Shown piece after piece: positions 11,918 to 23,226 of a stretch of 64,000 nucleotides of DNA. This DNA comes from Panacagrimonas sp. (GTDB lineage Bacteria; Pseudomonadota; Gammaproteobacteria; Nevskiales; Nevskiaceae). The stretch is taken from contig NZ_JAJFBP010000016.1 in NCBI RefSeq assembly GCF_020697055.1, forward strand, positions 19,940 through 83,939, in the 5' to 3' direction. A program made the position numbers and the translations under genes. Within the stretch, counting starts at the first letter, position 1, and each line of letters starts with the position of its first letter. The notes below the pieces were generated by a model. That model was not told where the DNA came from, did no database searches, and saw nothing but the letters and a program-made list of their open reading frames with translations.

Positions 11918-13093
11918 TCAGGCGGCAGCGGTCTGCAGATGCAGCAGCCGCACGCGACGGTACTGCGCCTGCAGCGCATCCTCGAGCGCCTGCAGGCGGC
12001 GACGCGCCTCGCTGTGCTCCCAGCGCTCGGCGACGCGGTCCATGACCTGGCGCTTGGCGGTCTCGATCTTCTCGCTCTGCAGCCGCGTCCACTCGTTCAC
12101 CGTGGACTTGAAGGCATCCATCTCCTGCTCGAGCAGGCGTCGCACCGTGTCCAGCCGCGTGGTCGGCGTGGCCTGGGCCAGCTTCTCGTGCGCGCGCGCG
12201 AACTGCCGCTCGATCATCGCGCGGCGGATCTTGAACTCGGGTACGCGGCGCAGGTTGTGCGCCAGTCCCATCCATGACCACAGCGCGATCCACCATTTGG
12301 TGAGGTCGACGTTCCACCAGCGCACGCCGTTGCGGTAATCCCACGAGAACAGGTGGTGATAGTTGTGATAGCCCTCGCCGTACGTGAACAGCGCGATCAG
12401 GTCGTTGTCGCGCGCGCTGTTGTCCTCGGTGTAGGGACGACGGCCCCACATGTGCGCGAGCGAGTTGATGAAGAACGTGAAGTGGTGGTTGAGCACCAGG
12501 CGCGCGAGTCCGGCGAGCATCAGGAAGCCGCCGGGTTCGCCGTAGGCCAGACCCACGAGCCCGGGCAGGCCGATGTTCATGAACAGCGCCAGGCCCAGGT
12601 AGTGCTTGTGCTGGAACATCACCACCGGGTCGCGTTGCAGGTCCTGGACGTTGGACAGGTCGACCTTGTGGCACGGCTGGTCGCGCAGCATCCAGCCCAT
12701 GTGCGCGTACCAGAAGCCGCGCTTGATCGAGTACGGGTCGTTCTCGATGTCGTCCACGTTCTTGTGATGGACGCGATGCATCGAGGCCCACACCAGGATG
12801 CTGTTCTCGAGCGACTGCGCGCCGAACAGCATGTAGAAGATCCGAAGCGGCAGTCGCGCCTCGTAGGCACGATGCGCCCACAGGCGGTGGTAGCCGCCGG
12901 TGATCGACAGGCCCGAGGCGAACAGGAAGATGAAGAACCACGCCCAGGCGGCTCCCGAAAAGTCGTGGAACCAGGCATAGATCGGGAACACCGTCAGCAA
13001 CATCACGGTGCTGATCGAAAACAGCAGCACGGCCGGAAGATTGAACGGGGCGGCTGCGGTGGTCTCGTTCTTCGTGGTCACGACGGCGGTCAT
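11918..13093 (-). CDS. Acyl-CoA (delta-9-type) fatty acid desaturase
   Basis: Membrane di-iron desaturase that introduces a double bond into acyl chains, for membrane fluidity. It has 391 residues from ATG 13093 (MTAVVTTKNE); a start 11 codons upstream is possible. The three histidine boxes are complete: HRLWAH, HRVHH and, near the C-terminus, HNYHH. At least four hydrophobic segments surround them (VLLFSISTVMLLTVFPIYAW, AWAWFFIFLFASGLSITGG, YLGLALFMNIGLPGLVGLAYG and others). The last 100 residues form a charged helical extension (MIERQFARAHEKLAQ... to ALEDALQAQYRRVRLL) beyond the catalytic core. The gene lies next to a cold-shock protein gene, consistent with a temperature-adaptation role, but each has its own terminator. 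Confidence 0.92.
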   Translation of the reverse strand: MTAVVTTKNETTAAAPFNLPAVLLFSISTVMLLTVFPIYAWFHDFSGAAWAWFFIFLFASGLSITGGYHRLWAHRAYEARLPLRIFYMLFGAQSLENSILVWASMHRVHHKNVDDIENDPYSIKRGFWYAHMGWMLRDQPCHKVDLSNVQDLQRDPVVMFQHKHYLGLALFMNIGLPGLVGLAYGEPGGFLMLAGLARLVLNHHFTFFINSLAHMWGRRPYTEDNSARDNDLIALFTYGEGYHNYHHLFSWDYRNGVRWWNVDLTKWWIALWSWMGLAHNLRRVPEFKIRRAMIERQFARAHEKLAQATPTTRLDTVRRLLEQEMDAFKSTVNEWTRLQSEKIETAKRQVMDRVAERWEHSEARRRLQALEDALQAQYRRVRLLHLQTAAA

Positions 13094-13136
13094 TCTCGGC
13101 TCGAAAGTTTCACTACGGTGCAGCAACTCTGCTACG

Positions 13137-13173
13137 GAAAAAAGAAAGCCGCGGCAAAGGGCCGCGGCTTTCG
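13137..13173 (-). terminator. Rho-independent terminator of the cold-shock gene
   Basis: The minus strand reads AAAGCCGCGGC-loop-GCCGCGGCTTT followed by CTTTTTT. It lies about 30-60 bp beyond the csp stop. Confidence 0.92.
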
Positions 13174-13200
13174 ATAACTACGACATCGAATGAAGGTCGA

Positions 13201-13413
13201 TCAGAGCGCCTTGATCTGAGTCGCCTGCATGCCCTTCTGGCCGCGCTGCGGGATGTACTGCACGCGCTGGCCTTCCTTGAGGGTCTTGAAGCCAGTCCCC
13301 TGGATTTCCTTGAAATGCGCGAACAGGTCCTCGCCACCGCCTTCCGGGGTGATGAAGCCAAAGCCCTTCGCATCGTTGAACCACTTCACAACACCGGTCG
13401 ATACATTCGACAT
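13201..13413 (-). CDS. Cold-shock protein, CspA family
   Basis: Single-stranded nucleic-acid chaperone of 70 residues, the standard CspA length. The five-stranded OB fold carries RNP1 (KGFGFITP) and RNP2 in the variant form DLFAHF; the usual form is VFVHF. It starts at ATG 13413, preceded on the minus strand by GAGGA about 8 bases upstream. The upstream region is long, with no other gene, and contains a strong hairpin (13427-13475), as expected for a csp 5' untranslated region under post-transcriptional control. Confidence 0.95.
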   Translation of the reverse strand: MSNVSTGVVKWFNDAKGFGFITPEGGGEDLFAHFKEIQGTGFKTLKEGQRVQYIPQRGQKGMQATQIKAL

Positions 13414-13426
13414 GAAACGTTCCTCT

Positions 13427-13475
13427 GAACAGTTGATGAAATGCGGGTCATACCACCCGCATGGTGCACCTGTTC
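13427..13475 (-). promoter_or_regulatory. Structured 5' UTR hairpin of the cold-shock mRNA
   Basis: A perfect 8-bp inverted repeat, ATGCGGGT-6 nt-ACCCGCAT (13441-13448 / 13455-13462), is enclosed by an outer GAACAG/CTGTTC pair (13427-13432 / 13470-13475). It ends close to the ribosome binding site. A weak candidate promoter on the minus strand is TTGGAC (13601-13596) with TAACGT (13577-13572), which would give a leader of roughly 150 nt. The thermosensor role is inferred. Confidence 0.55.
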
Positions 13476-13656
13476 AAGAAACGTTCGCCGGGGAGCTGGA
13501 GCGTCCCCGGAAAGGTGTTACGGGGCACAGAAGACCGCGGAGCAATCACAACTTGAAACGATGCGGGCCGCACGTTAGCCGACCTGTTGGCGCTTGTCCA
13601 ACAGCGTTTCGGCGCCGGTTTGCGGCCCGGAACGCAGCTTCGCAACGGCGATGCCG

Positions 13657-13684
13657 CACCTGCGCAGCCCGGCGATAACCGGGC
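13657..13684. terminator. GC-rich hairpin downstream of icd
   Basis: AGCCCGG-cgata-CCGGGCT forms a strong hairpin just past the icd stop and upstream of the cold-shock gene. There is no T run, so it may be a weak or Rho-assisted terminator or a REP fragment. Confidence 0.4.
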
Positions 13685-13711
13685 TCGCAGGGGCGATCGA
13701 AGGAGCCCGGC

Positions 13712-15946
<2,235 letters not shown>

Positions 15947-16187
15947 CGGTAGGCTCCTGCTCTTGCGTGGTGGATGGCGTAATCGACCGTCAGCCTAAGC
16001 AAATTGCAGCAGGGTTGATACGCCCCGGCCGGGTAGGTGCGGGATCACCCGGGGTCGTCCGGGGATGTGCGCGGGCCAGAACGCTGGCGGGCCGCGCGTG
16101 TGTGGCGAACGCGGATGCGAGGGTCGTACACCAACACGTCCGCTCATTCGTTACGCTCCGCTTTGGAAGTTCGGGGATCCATCCGTC

Positions 16188-18161
16188 ATGTCACTCCAGG
16201 TCCAGCCAGCTCGCCGCGCTCGCGCCCGCTCGACCGCGGCGCGCTTCGCGTCGTCCATCGCCGTTGCGCTGTGGAGCCTTCCGGTGCTGGCCGCCGACGC
16301 GATTCCGGGCAAGTCGCGACCGGCGGTCGAGCGCCTGGCGAGCATGTCGCTGGAGGATCTGTCGCAGCTGCAGGTGACCTCCGTGTCCAAGACTCCGGAG
16401 CCGGTGCAAGGCGCGCCCGCCTCGATCTACGTGATTACCCACGACGATATCGTGCGCAGCGGCGCCGTCCACATCGTCGACGTGCTGCGCCTGGCGCCCA
16501 ACCTGCAGGTGCGCCAGATCAACAACTCCCGCTTCGAGGTGACCGCGCGTGGTTTCGGAGGCGCCCTCGGTGCGCAGAATTTCTCCAACAAGCTGCTCAT
16601 GCTGATCGATGGGCGCAGCGTCTATACGCCGCTGTTCTCCGGCATCTACCACGATGTGCAGGACGTGCTGCTCGACGATATCGACCGTATCGAGATCATC
16701 AGCGGTCCGGGCGCCACGCTGTGGGGCCCCAACGCGATGAACGGCGTCATCAATGTCATCACCCGCAGCGCGGACTTGGCGCACGAGCCGATGCTCAAGG
16801 CTGCGGCCGGGAACATGGAGCGAACGGTGGCCGGCCGCTACGGCGGACGCTGGCACGGCCGCACCGGGGCGTGGCGCGTGTACGGCAAGTTCCTGGAGCG
16901 CGACGCCCTGGAACTGCAGAACGGTCAGAGCGCCGAGAATGACTGGCACAAGACGCAGGTGGGGTTTCGCACCGACTGGTCGCACGGCGACGACCAGCTG
17001 ACGGTCCAGGGCGACAGTTACCGGGCGCGGCTCGACGAGTCCGGGCAACCCAACCAGATGGTGATGGGACACAACGTTCTGGGCCGCTGGCAGCGTCCGT
17101 CGGGCCGCTCGCTGTGGCAGGTGCAGGCTTATTACGACTACACCAAGCGTAGCCAGCCCGTGGGCGGCGCCGCCTTTCATCTGCATACCGTGGACCTGGA
17201 GCTGCAGCAGCAGTTCAACCTCGAGCGCCACCGGTGGGTCTGGGGCGCGGGCTGGCGTCTGCATCGCTACGAGGTCACCGATGGCGCGGGCCTTCTGATC
17301 GATCCGAACGAGCGCGACGCGAACATCGGCAATGTGTTTGCGCAGGACACCTACGAGCTGACGTCCACCCTCAGCCTGACGGCGGGTCTGAAGGTGGAGA
17401 AGACCGACCGCGACGGCTGGGTGCCCATGCCGGAGTTGCGCCTGGCGTGGCAGGCCGGTCCGCGCCACCTGCTGTGGGCGGGCGCCGCGCGCGCAATCCG
17501 CGCCTCGACGCCGTTCGATCGCGACGTGATCGAGCGCATCGATGACCTGGTGTTCCTGGTCGGCAACAAGGATTCCGATCCGGAGAAAGTCGACACGATC
17601 GAATTGGGCTGGCGCGCACAGCCGCACCCGGGTGTTTCAGTGGCCGCGGCGGTGTTCCTCAACTACTACGACGACCTGCGCACGATCGAGCCCGCACCGG
17701 ATGGCGCGTTCCTACCCCTTCGCTGGGACAACCTGATGGAGGGCAAGTCCTACGGTGCCGAGGCCTGGGCCAAATGGCAGGTCACCTCGACCTGGCGGCT
17801 GTCGCCGGGCGTGCGCGTGCTGCAGAAGGATCTGCGCTGGAAGGACGACGCCAGTGAACTTCTGGGCTTCGAACAGGCGGCCAACGATCCGGAACGTCAA
17901 CTGCTCCTGACCAGTTCGCTGGACCTGGGCCACGCCGTGACGTTCGATGCCACGCTGCGCTACGTGAGCCAGCTTCCCGATCCTCGATTGGACGAGCGCT
18001 ACCAATTCAGCGCGTCGATCGGATGGCAGGTCACGCCGGGACTGGACGTCTCCCTCACGGGCGCCAACCTGTCCGACCCGCGCCACGAGGAATACCCGAC
18101 GGCCGACGGCGGCCAGGTGATCGATCGCAGCTTCATCGCGCAGGTCCGTTGGAGGCTCTGA
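16188..18161 (+). CDS. TonB-dependent outer membrane receptor
   Basis: Energy-dependent outer membrane receptor of 657 residues from ATG 16188; earlier in-frame codons precede the signal sequence. The signal peptide ends near WSLPVLAADA. The plug domain (LQVTSVSKTPEPVQGAPASIYVITHDDI... to GPGATLWGPNAMNGVINVITR) covers about 55-190 and is followed by a 22-strand-type barrel ending in the terminal aromatic motif ...RSFIAQVRWRL. It is followed after 4 bp by a YfiR-family gene and then a CHASE8 hybrid kinase; this three-gene order suggests an operon. The ligand cannot be predicted. Confidence 0.93.
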   Translation: MSLQVQPARRARARSTAARFASSIAVALWSLPVLAADAIPGKSRPAVERLASMSLEDLSQLQVTSVSKTPEPVQGAPASIYVITHDDIVRSGAVHIVDVLRLAPNLQVRQINNSRFEVTARGFGGALGAQNFSNKLLMLIDGRSVYTPLFSGIYHDVQDVLLDDIDRIEIISGPGATLWGPNAMNGVINVITRSADLAHEPMLKAAAGNMERTVAGRYGGRWHGRTGAWRVYGKFLERDALELQNGQSAENDWHKTQVGFRTDWSHGDDQLTVQGDSYRARLDESGQPNQMVMGHNVLGRWQRPSGRSLWQVQAYYDYTKRSQPVGGAAFHLHTVDLELQQQFNLERHRWVWGAGWRLHRYEVTDGAGLLIDPNERDANIGNVFAQDTYELTSTLSLTAGLKVEKTDRDGWVPMPELRLAWQAGPRHLLWAGAARAIRASTPFDRDVIERIDDLVFLVGNKDSDPEKVDTIELGWRAQPHPGVSVAAAVFLNYYDDLRTIEPAPDGAFLPLRWDNLMEGKSYGAEAWAKWQVTSTWRLSPGVRVLQKDLRWKDDASELLGFEQAANDPERQLLLTSSLDLGHAVTFDATLRYVSQLPDPRLDERYQFSASIGWQVTPGLDVSLTGANLSDPRHEEYPTADGGQVIDRSFIAQVRWRL

Positions 18162-18165
18162 GCGC

Positions 18166-18786
18166 ATGCGCGCATGGGCTTCCAATACCGCTCGTCGTCG
18201 CCGGCGCGGGATTGCTTGCATCGCGTTGCTGGCGGCAATGGTCATCGCGCCTTGCTCGCTGGCGGACGACCGCTACGATGAGAACGCCGTCAAGGCGGCG
18301 TTCCTCTACCGGTTCACCGGATACGTCGACTGGCCACGCGACGCGCTCGCGGGGCCGAACTTCACGCTGGCGATCCTCGACGGTGACGCGGTGGCCGGCG
18401 AACTGACCCGCCTGCTTCCCGGTCACCCGATCAAGAACCTGCCGACCCAGGTGCGGACCGTGCGGTCGGCCAAGGAGGCGGCGGACGCCCAGCTGCTCTA
18501 CGTCGGCCCCGCCTACGCCGGAGACCTTGCCGCGGTGGTCGTGGCTCTGGCCAACCGGCCCGTGCTGGTGATCACGGACCGGGCCGATGCGCTCAACAGC
18601 GGCAGTGCCATCAACTTCATGCTCGTGGACCGGCGGGTGCGCTTCGAGATCTCGATGCCGTCCGTGGTCCGCTCGCGCCTATGGGTTCAGCCGCCGCTGC
18701 TCGCGGTGGCGGCGCGCGTCCGCGGGATTCCACGTGGCGACGGCGCACGCGTCGTTCCCGGTGCGCCGACTCGTCCTCAGATGTAG
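18166..18786 (+). CDS. YfiR-family (DUF4154) periplasmic protein
   Basis: YfiR is the periplasmic repressor of the diguanylate cyclase YfiN in Pseudomonas. This protein has 206 residues with a signal peptide (GIACIALLAAMVIAPCSLAD). The family core is ENAVKAAFLYRFTGYVDWP, then LLYVG, VLVITDRADALNSGSAINFMLVDRRVRFEIS. Family members usually continue with ARRAGLRISSKLL-type sequence; here the C-terminus is SVVRSRLWVQPPLLAVAARV, followed by a basic tail. It sits between a TonB receptor and a hybrid kinase whose N-terminus is CHASE8-like, as in YfiN, so it probably regulates that kinase. Confidence 0.87.
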   Translation: MRAWASNTARRRRRGIACIALLAAMVIAPCSLADDRYDENAVKAAFLYRFTGYVDWPRDALAGPNFTLAILDGDAVAGELTRLLPGHPIKNLPTQVRTVRSAKEAADAQLLYVGPAYAGDLAAVVVALANRPVLVITDRADALNSGSAINFMLVDRRVRFEISMPSVVRSRLWVQPPLLAVAARVRGIPRGDGARVVPGAPTRPQM

Positions 18787-18809
18787 CCACTGGCAACGCT
18801 CGTGCGATC

Positions 18810-21578
18810 GTGAACGATCCCCACCGCCCTGTTCCGCCGCTTTCGCCTCCACGCAGAATTGGCCGACTGCTGGCCGCGCTCAAGTCGCTGCCGCAGATGC
18901 GTCGGTCCGTGGCGGGCAAGCTCGTGGGCATCGTGCTGCTCACGGCGGTGTCCGTGCTGATCGTCGCGATCACCTCGATCCTGGCGCACGACCTGTCGGT
19001 GTACCGCGCCTCGTGGGCGAACGACATCGCCACGGAAGCGAATCTGCTCTCACTGTCGGTGGTGCCGGCGATCGCGTTCGACGATCCGATCGCCACCCAG
19101 AACGGTCTGCTCGCCCTGAAGTCGAGACCCGCGATCCAGGAAGCGGCCATCTACCGTGCGGGCGGAAGGCTGTATGCAAGATACGCGCGGGATTCGCGCT
19201 CCCGGGCGTCTCCAACGCCGCCGCTCATCCCGCAGGGAATGCAGGTCTCGGGCCAGACCGTCGAGCTCTCGCGGTCGATCCAATACAACGGCGAATCGCT
19301 CGGGACCCTGTACGTGCGAGCGCGTTACGACATCGCCGAACGGGCCAAGGCGTATCTGGGCATATTCGCGCTCATCACGACGCTGAGTTTCGTGGCTGCG
19401 CTGATCCTGGCGGCGCCGCTGTTGCGGACCTTCACCGAGCCCGTGGAAGCCATTGCACAGGTGGCGGGCCTGATCGTGCAGCGCGGTGACTATTCGCTGC
19501 GCGTCGCGCGAACCACCGATGACGAGATCGGCATCGTCGTGGATGCCCTCAATCGCATGCTCGACGAGGTCCAGGCGGGAACGCGTGCATTGCAGGACTC
19601 GAACGACTCGCTGCGATCCGAGGTCGCGGTGCGCCAGGCCGCCGAGCAGGCGCTGGCCATCGCGAGCGGCCGACTGGACAGCACGATGGCGGCCGCCGAG
19701 ATCGGCGGCTGGATGTGGGACTTCGAGCGAAAGGAACTGACGGTCGATCGAAACTTCGCAGCGCTGTATGGGTTTGCCGACGAAAGCGCTCTGGTCGGCG
19801 AGCCCGACCTGCGTCTCCAGAAGATTCATTTGCAGGACAGGGCCGCCGTGGAAGCCGCGGAGCGCGACGCGCTGATCACCGGAATCCTCAGTTCGGTCGA
19901 ATACCGGATCCTGCAGCCCGGCGGACAGCCGCCACGCTGGGTGATCTCGCGCGGCCGGGTGCTTCGCGATGCCGATGGCACCGCGCGACGGATCACCGGA
20001 CTGCTGATCGACATCACGGCACAGAAGCGCGCCGACGAGGAACGCCAGGCCAACGAACGCGTCTACCGCGCGATCGGCGAATCGATTGAATACGGCATCT
20101 GGATCTGCGACGAAACCGGTCGCAACACCTACACCAGCGACTCGTTCCTGCGACTGACCGGCATGAGCCAGGCGCAGTGCGCCGAATTTGGATGGGGCGA
20201 CGTGCTACATCCCGCCGAGCGCGATGCCACCCTGCGGGCCTGGGCCGAATGCGTCGCGCTTGGAAAACCCTGGTACCGGGAGCACCGCATCCGCGGAGTC
20301 GATGGCCACTATCACCCGATCCTGGCGCAGGGCGTTCCGATCTTCACCGACGACCAGCGCATCGCCGGGTGGACCGGCATCAATCTGGACATCAGCCGTT
20401 TGAAGCGCACCGAGGATGCGCTGCGTGAAGCCGACCGCCGTAAGGACGACTTCCTGGCGACGCTGGCGCACGAGTTGCGCAATCCGCTGGCCCCGATCCG
20501 CCACGCCACGCACATCCTGGGCTCGGCCGCGGCCAGCGAGGCGCAATGCGCGGCTAGCCGTGACGTCATCGCGCGCCAGGTGCAGCACATGGCGCTGCTA
20601 CTCGACGATCTGCTCGAAATCTCGCGCATCACCCGCGGCCGGCTCGAACTGCGCCGCAGCCCCTCACGCCTGGAAGAACTGGTGGCCTCCGCCCTCGAGA
20701 TCGCCAGGCCGCTGATCGAAGCTCGCAACCATCAGGTCGACCTCGACCTGCCGGTCCCATCGCCGGTGCTCGATGTGGATCCCCTGCGCATTTCGCAAGC
20801 TTTGGCCAACTTGCTGACCAACGCCGCAAAGTACACCGATGCGAACGGCCGCATCACGATCCGCGCACGCGTAATCGATGGGGGGATCAGCATCTCGGTG
20901 TCGGACACCGGCATGGGGCTGAGTGTCGAAGCGATCCCGCGGCTGTTCGAAATGTTTTCGCAGGTCCACGGCGTGCTCGAACGCAGCCAGGGCGGACTCG
21001 GCATTGGCCTGGCCATCGTCAAAGGCCTTCTCGGCCTGCACGACGGCACGGTAAGCGCGAGCAGCCCTGGCCTGGGACTAGGCAGCACGTTCACGATCCG
21101 GCTGCCGTCGTCGGCGCTGGTCGACGCTGCGCCGAACTGCCGACCCGCGGCCTCCCAACCAGCCGCCGCACCGCTCCAGGGTGCGTCGTCTCATCGGGTC
21201 CTGGTGGCCGACGACAATCGCGATTCGGCCGAGTCGCTCGCAATGCTGCTCAGGCTCGACGGCTACGACGTGCGAATCGCCGCGTCCGGATCCGAGGCCT
21301 TCGACATCGCCTCCTCCGAACGCATCGAGATGATGATCCTGGACATCGGCATGCCGGGAATGACCGGCTACGAGGTCGCCGAGCGCATCCGCCAGCTGGA
21401 CTGGGGCAGCTGTCGTCCGCTTCTGATCGCGCTCACCGGTTGGGGACGCCAGGAAGATATCGATCGGGCACGCGCGGCCGGGTTCGACCACCACCTGCGC
21501 AAGCCAGTCGATCTGTCCGAATTACATGCGCACCTTGCGGCGTACTGCAGCTCACATTCCGAATCCTCGCACGCCTGA
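18810..21578 (+). CDS. Hybrid sensor histidine kinase (CHASE8-like, HAMP, PAS x2, HisKA, HATPase, REC)
   Basis: Inner-membrane kinase of about 922 residues. Start taken at GTG 18810, because the frame upstream overlaps yfiR out of frame and is not protein-like. TM1 is about 37-60 (LVGIVLLTAVSVLIVAITSILA). The periplasmic CHASE8-like region (LSLSVVPAIAFDDPIATQNG... AIYRAGGRLYARY) follows to about 165, then TM2 (LGIFALITTLSFVAALILAA) and a HAMP domain. Two PAS domains cover about 310-540. Phospho-His H554 lies in LAHELRNPLAP, and a HATPase and C-terminal REC (D845, LDIGMPG) complete it. CHASE8 is the YfiN sensor domain, but the GGDEF output is replaced here by a phosphorelay. The REC sequence (ADDNRDSAESLAMLL) is of the type found in orphan hybrid kinases. 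Confidence 0.9.
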   Translation: MNDPHRPVPPLSPPRRIGRLLAALKSLPQMRRSVAGKLVGIVLLTAVSVLIVAITSILAHDLSVYRASWANDIATEANLLSLSVVPAIAFDDPIATQNGLLALKSRPAIQEAAIYRAGGRLYARYARDSRSRASPTPPLIPQGMQVSGQTVELSRSIQYNGESLGTLYVRARYDIAERAKAYLGIFALITTLSFVAALILAAPLLRTFTEPVEAIAQVAGLIVQRGDYSLRVARTTDDEIGIVVDALNRMLDEVQAGTRALQDSNDSLRSEVAVRQAAEQALAIASGRLDSTMAAAEIGGWMWDFERKELTVDRNFAALYGFADESALVGEPDLRLQKIHLQDRAAVEAAERDALITGILSSVEYRILQPGGQPPRWVISRGRVLRDADGTARRITGLLIDITAQKRADEERQANERVYRAIGESIEYGIWICDETGRNTYTSDSFLRLTGMSQAQCAEFGWGDVLHPAERDATLRAWAECVALGKPWYREHRIRGVDGHYHPILAQGVPIFTDDQRIAGWTGINLDISRLKRTEDALREADRRKDDFLATLAHELRNPLAPIRHATHILGSAAASEAQCAASRDVIARQVQHMALLLDDLLEISRITRGRLELRRSPSRLEELVASALEIARPLIEARNHQVDLDLPVPSPVLDVDPLRISQALANLLTNAAKYTDANGRITIRARVIDGGISISVSDTGMGLSVEAIPRLFEMFSQVHGVLERSQGGLGIGLAIVKGLLGLHDGTVSASSPGLGLGSTFTIRLPSSALVDAAPNCRPAASQPAAAPLQGASSHRVLVADDNRDSAESLAMLLRLDGYDVRIAASGSEAFDIASSERIEMMILDIGMPGMTGYEVAERIRQLDWGSCRPLLIALTGWGRQEDIDRARAAGFDHHLRKPVDLSELHAHLAAYCSSHSESSHA

Positions 21579-21852
21579 AACGGCCGGAAGCCCGGATCGT
21601 GCACTCGGAACCATCTGGGACCGGCGGGCATGAACCCTTCACCGCTGTGAGCACTCGTCGCTCGAACGGGGCGCGGGCACGCCGCTGTTCACCAGCGCCA
21701 CCGCGGCACGTCGCGATCTGCCAACGGACTTCGCTTTGCGGGCGCAAAGTCCGAACGCACCGCGCGCCCGGGCGGATCACACCCCGGCCGACGTCGCGTT
21801 CCTGCAGCGGGTTCTCCCTGTATTGACCCCGCGCGACGGCACGACGATATTT

Positions 21853-21868
21853 TGGACTGGTTGGTCCA
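21853..21868. promoter_or_regulatory. Candidate TetR operator
   Basis: TGGAC-6 bp-GTCCA dyad, 14 bp upstream of the GTG start of the TetR gene and just before its Shine-Dalgarno GGAGG (21873-21877). The position suits autoregulation. Binding is inferred. Confidence 0.6.
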
Positions 21869-21881
21869 GAATGGAGGTTGC

Positions 21882-22463
21882 GTGGGACGCGCCCGGGAAT
21901 TCGACGAGCAGCAGGCGATCGACAAGGCCATGCGGCTGTTCTGGCGCAAGGGCTACGACGCCGCGCCCCTGCCCGACCTGCTGCGCGAGATGGACCTGTC
22001 CCGCAGCAGCTTCTACAACGCGTTCGGACAGAAGCGCCGCGTGCTCGCCGAAGCGGTGCGCCGCTACATGGAGCACGGCATGGACGGCGTGCTGCTGCCC
22101 CTGTTCGATCCCGAGGCCGGTCGCGCCCAGATCGAGGAAACGTTCCGGCGGATGGTGGAGCACACCGCCGGCGACAAGGGCAGGTTCGGATGCCTGGTCA
22201 ACAACTGCATGACCGAGGTCGCGGCACGCGACAGCGAGGCGCGCAAGCTGCTGGCCGCTGCGCGCGCTCAGGTCGAGGACGGCTTCGTACGCGCCGTCGA
22301 GCGCGGCCAGGCGCAGGGGACGATCGCGCGCAACGAAAGTCCGCGCTCGATCGGCCGGTTCCTGCTGAACACGTTTTCGGGACTCAACGTGGCGTCGAAA
22401 GGACGGCCCGGACGCGCGGTGCTCGAAGACATCGCGCGCGTTGCGCTGCGCATCCTGGACTGA
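21882..22463 (+). CDS. TetR/AcrR family transcriptional regulator
   Basis: Repressor-type regulator of 193 residues. Start chosen at GTG 21882 (VGRAREFDEQQAIDKAMRLFW) because GGAGG lies four bases upstream; an upstream TTG would place the operator inside the gene. The N-terminal helix-turn-helix spans about 10-55 (AMRLFWRKGYDAAPLPDLLREMDLSRSSFYNAFG). The C-terminal ligand domain contains CLVNNCMTEVAARDSEAR, typical of TetR regulators beside SDR or oxidoreductase genes. It is followed after 24 bp by an SDR gene and then a GST gene on the same strand, its likely targets. Confidence 0.92.
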   Translation: MGRAREFDEQQAIDKAMRLFWRKGYDAAPLPDLLREMDLSRSSFYNAFGQKRRVLAEAVRRYMEHGMDGVLLPLFDPEAGRAQIEETFRRMVEHTAGDKGRFGCLVNNCMTEVAARDSEARKLLAAARAQVEDGFVRAVERGQAQGTIARNESPRSIGRFLLNTFSGLNVASKGRPGRAVLEDIARVALRILD

Positions 22464-22487
22464 CGCCTTCTGGAGGAGAACGCCACG

Positions 22488-23204
22488 ATGAACACCCGAC
22501 CGCTGTGCGCCATCGTCGGAGCCGGCGCCGGCCTGGGCGTTGCGCTGGCCCGCGCCTTCGCCGCCAACGGACACGATCTGCTGCTGGTCGGCCGATCCGC
22601 CTCAGGCCAATCGGCCGCGCGCGAGGCCGGCGATTCCGCCGGCGCACGCGTCGAGGTACGCGAGGCCGATGCGCGCGATCCGCAGGCCCTGTCCCAAGCC
22701 CTGCAGGCGGCAATGCCGCCCGAGGTGCTGATCTACAACCCTCGGGCCGGCATCACGTCCCGTCCGCCGCTGGAGGTCACGCCGCAGGACCTGCAGGACA
22801 TCCTGGCGCTCGAGGTCGTCGGCGCCTTCGCCGCCGCCAAGGCCGTGCTGCCCGCGATGACCGAACGCGGCCGCGGCACGATCATCTTCAGCAGCGCCAC
22901 CGCCGCGCTGCGCGGCTCGGGCCGCAACATGCTCTACGCGGTCGGCAAGTTCGGTCTGCGCGGCCTGTCGCAGTCGCTGGCCAAGGCCTATGCATCCAAG
23001 GGCGTGCACGTGGCCCACGTGCGCCTGGATTGCGCGCTCGACGTACCCGTCGTGCGCAAGATGATGGGCGAGCGCTACGACAAGTCCCTGACCGCCGATA
23101 CCGACGACGTCGCGCGCAGCTACGTCTGGATCCATCAGCAACCGCGCTCGGCCTGGAGCAACGAGATCGAGCTGCGGCCCTACACCGAAAACTGGACCTG
23201 CTGA
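22488..23204 (+). CDS. Short-chain dehydrogenase/reductase
   Basis: NAD(P)-dependent oxidoreductase with a Rossmann fold, 238 residues. The cofactor loop is GAGAGLG near 11-17 and the active-site pair is YAVGK (about 163-167), with the catalytic Ser in FSSATAALRG. The NNAG strand motif is replaced by YNPRAG. The start at 22488 follows GGAGGAG by eight bases. It lies between the TetR regulator and the GST gene in one presumptive operon, which suggests regulation by a small electrophilic or xenobiotic substrate; that is inference. Confidence 0.92.
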   Translation: MNTRPLCAIVGAGAGLGVALARAFAANGHDLLLVGRSASGQSAAREAGDSAGARVEVREADARDPQALSQALQAAMPPEVLIYNPRAGITSRPPLEVTPQDLQDILALEVVGAFAAAKAVLPAMTERGRGTIIFSSATAALRGSGRNMLYAVGKFGLRGLSQSLAKAYASKGVHVAHVRLDCALDVPVVRKMMGERYDKSLTADTDDVARSYVWIHQQPRSAWSNEIELRPYTENWTC

Positions 23205-23226
23205 CCCCGGGTCGAGGAGAGATGAC

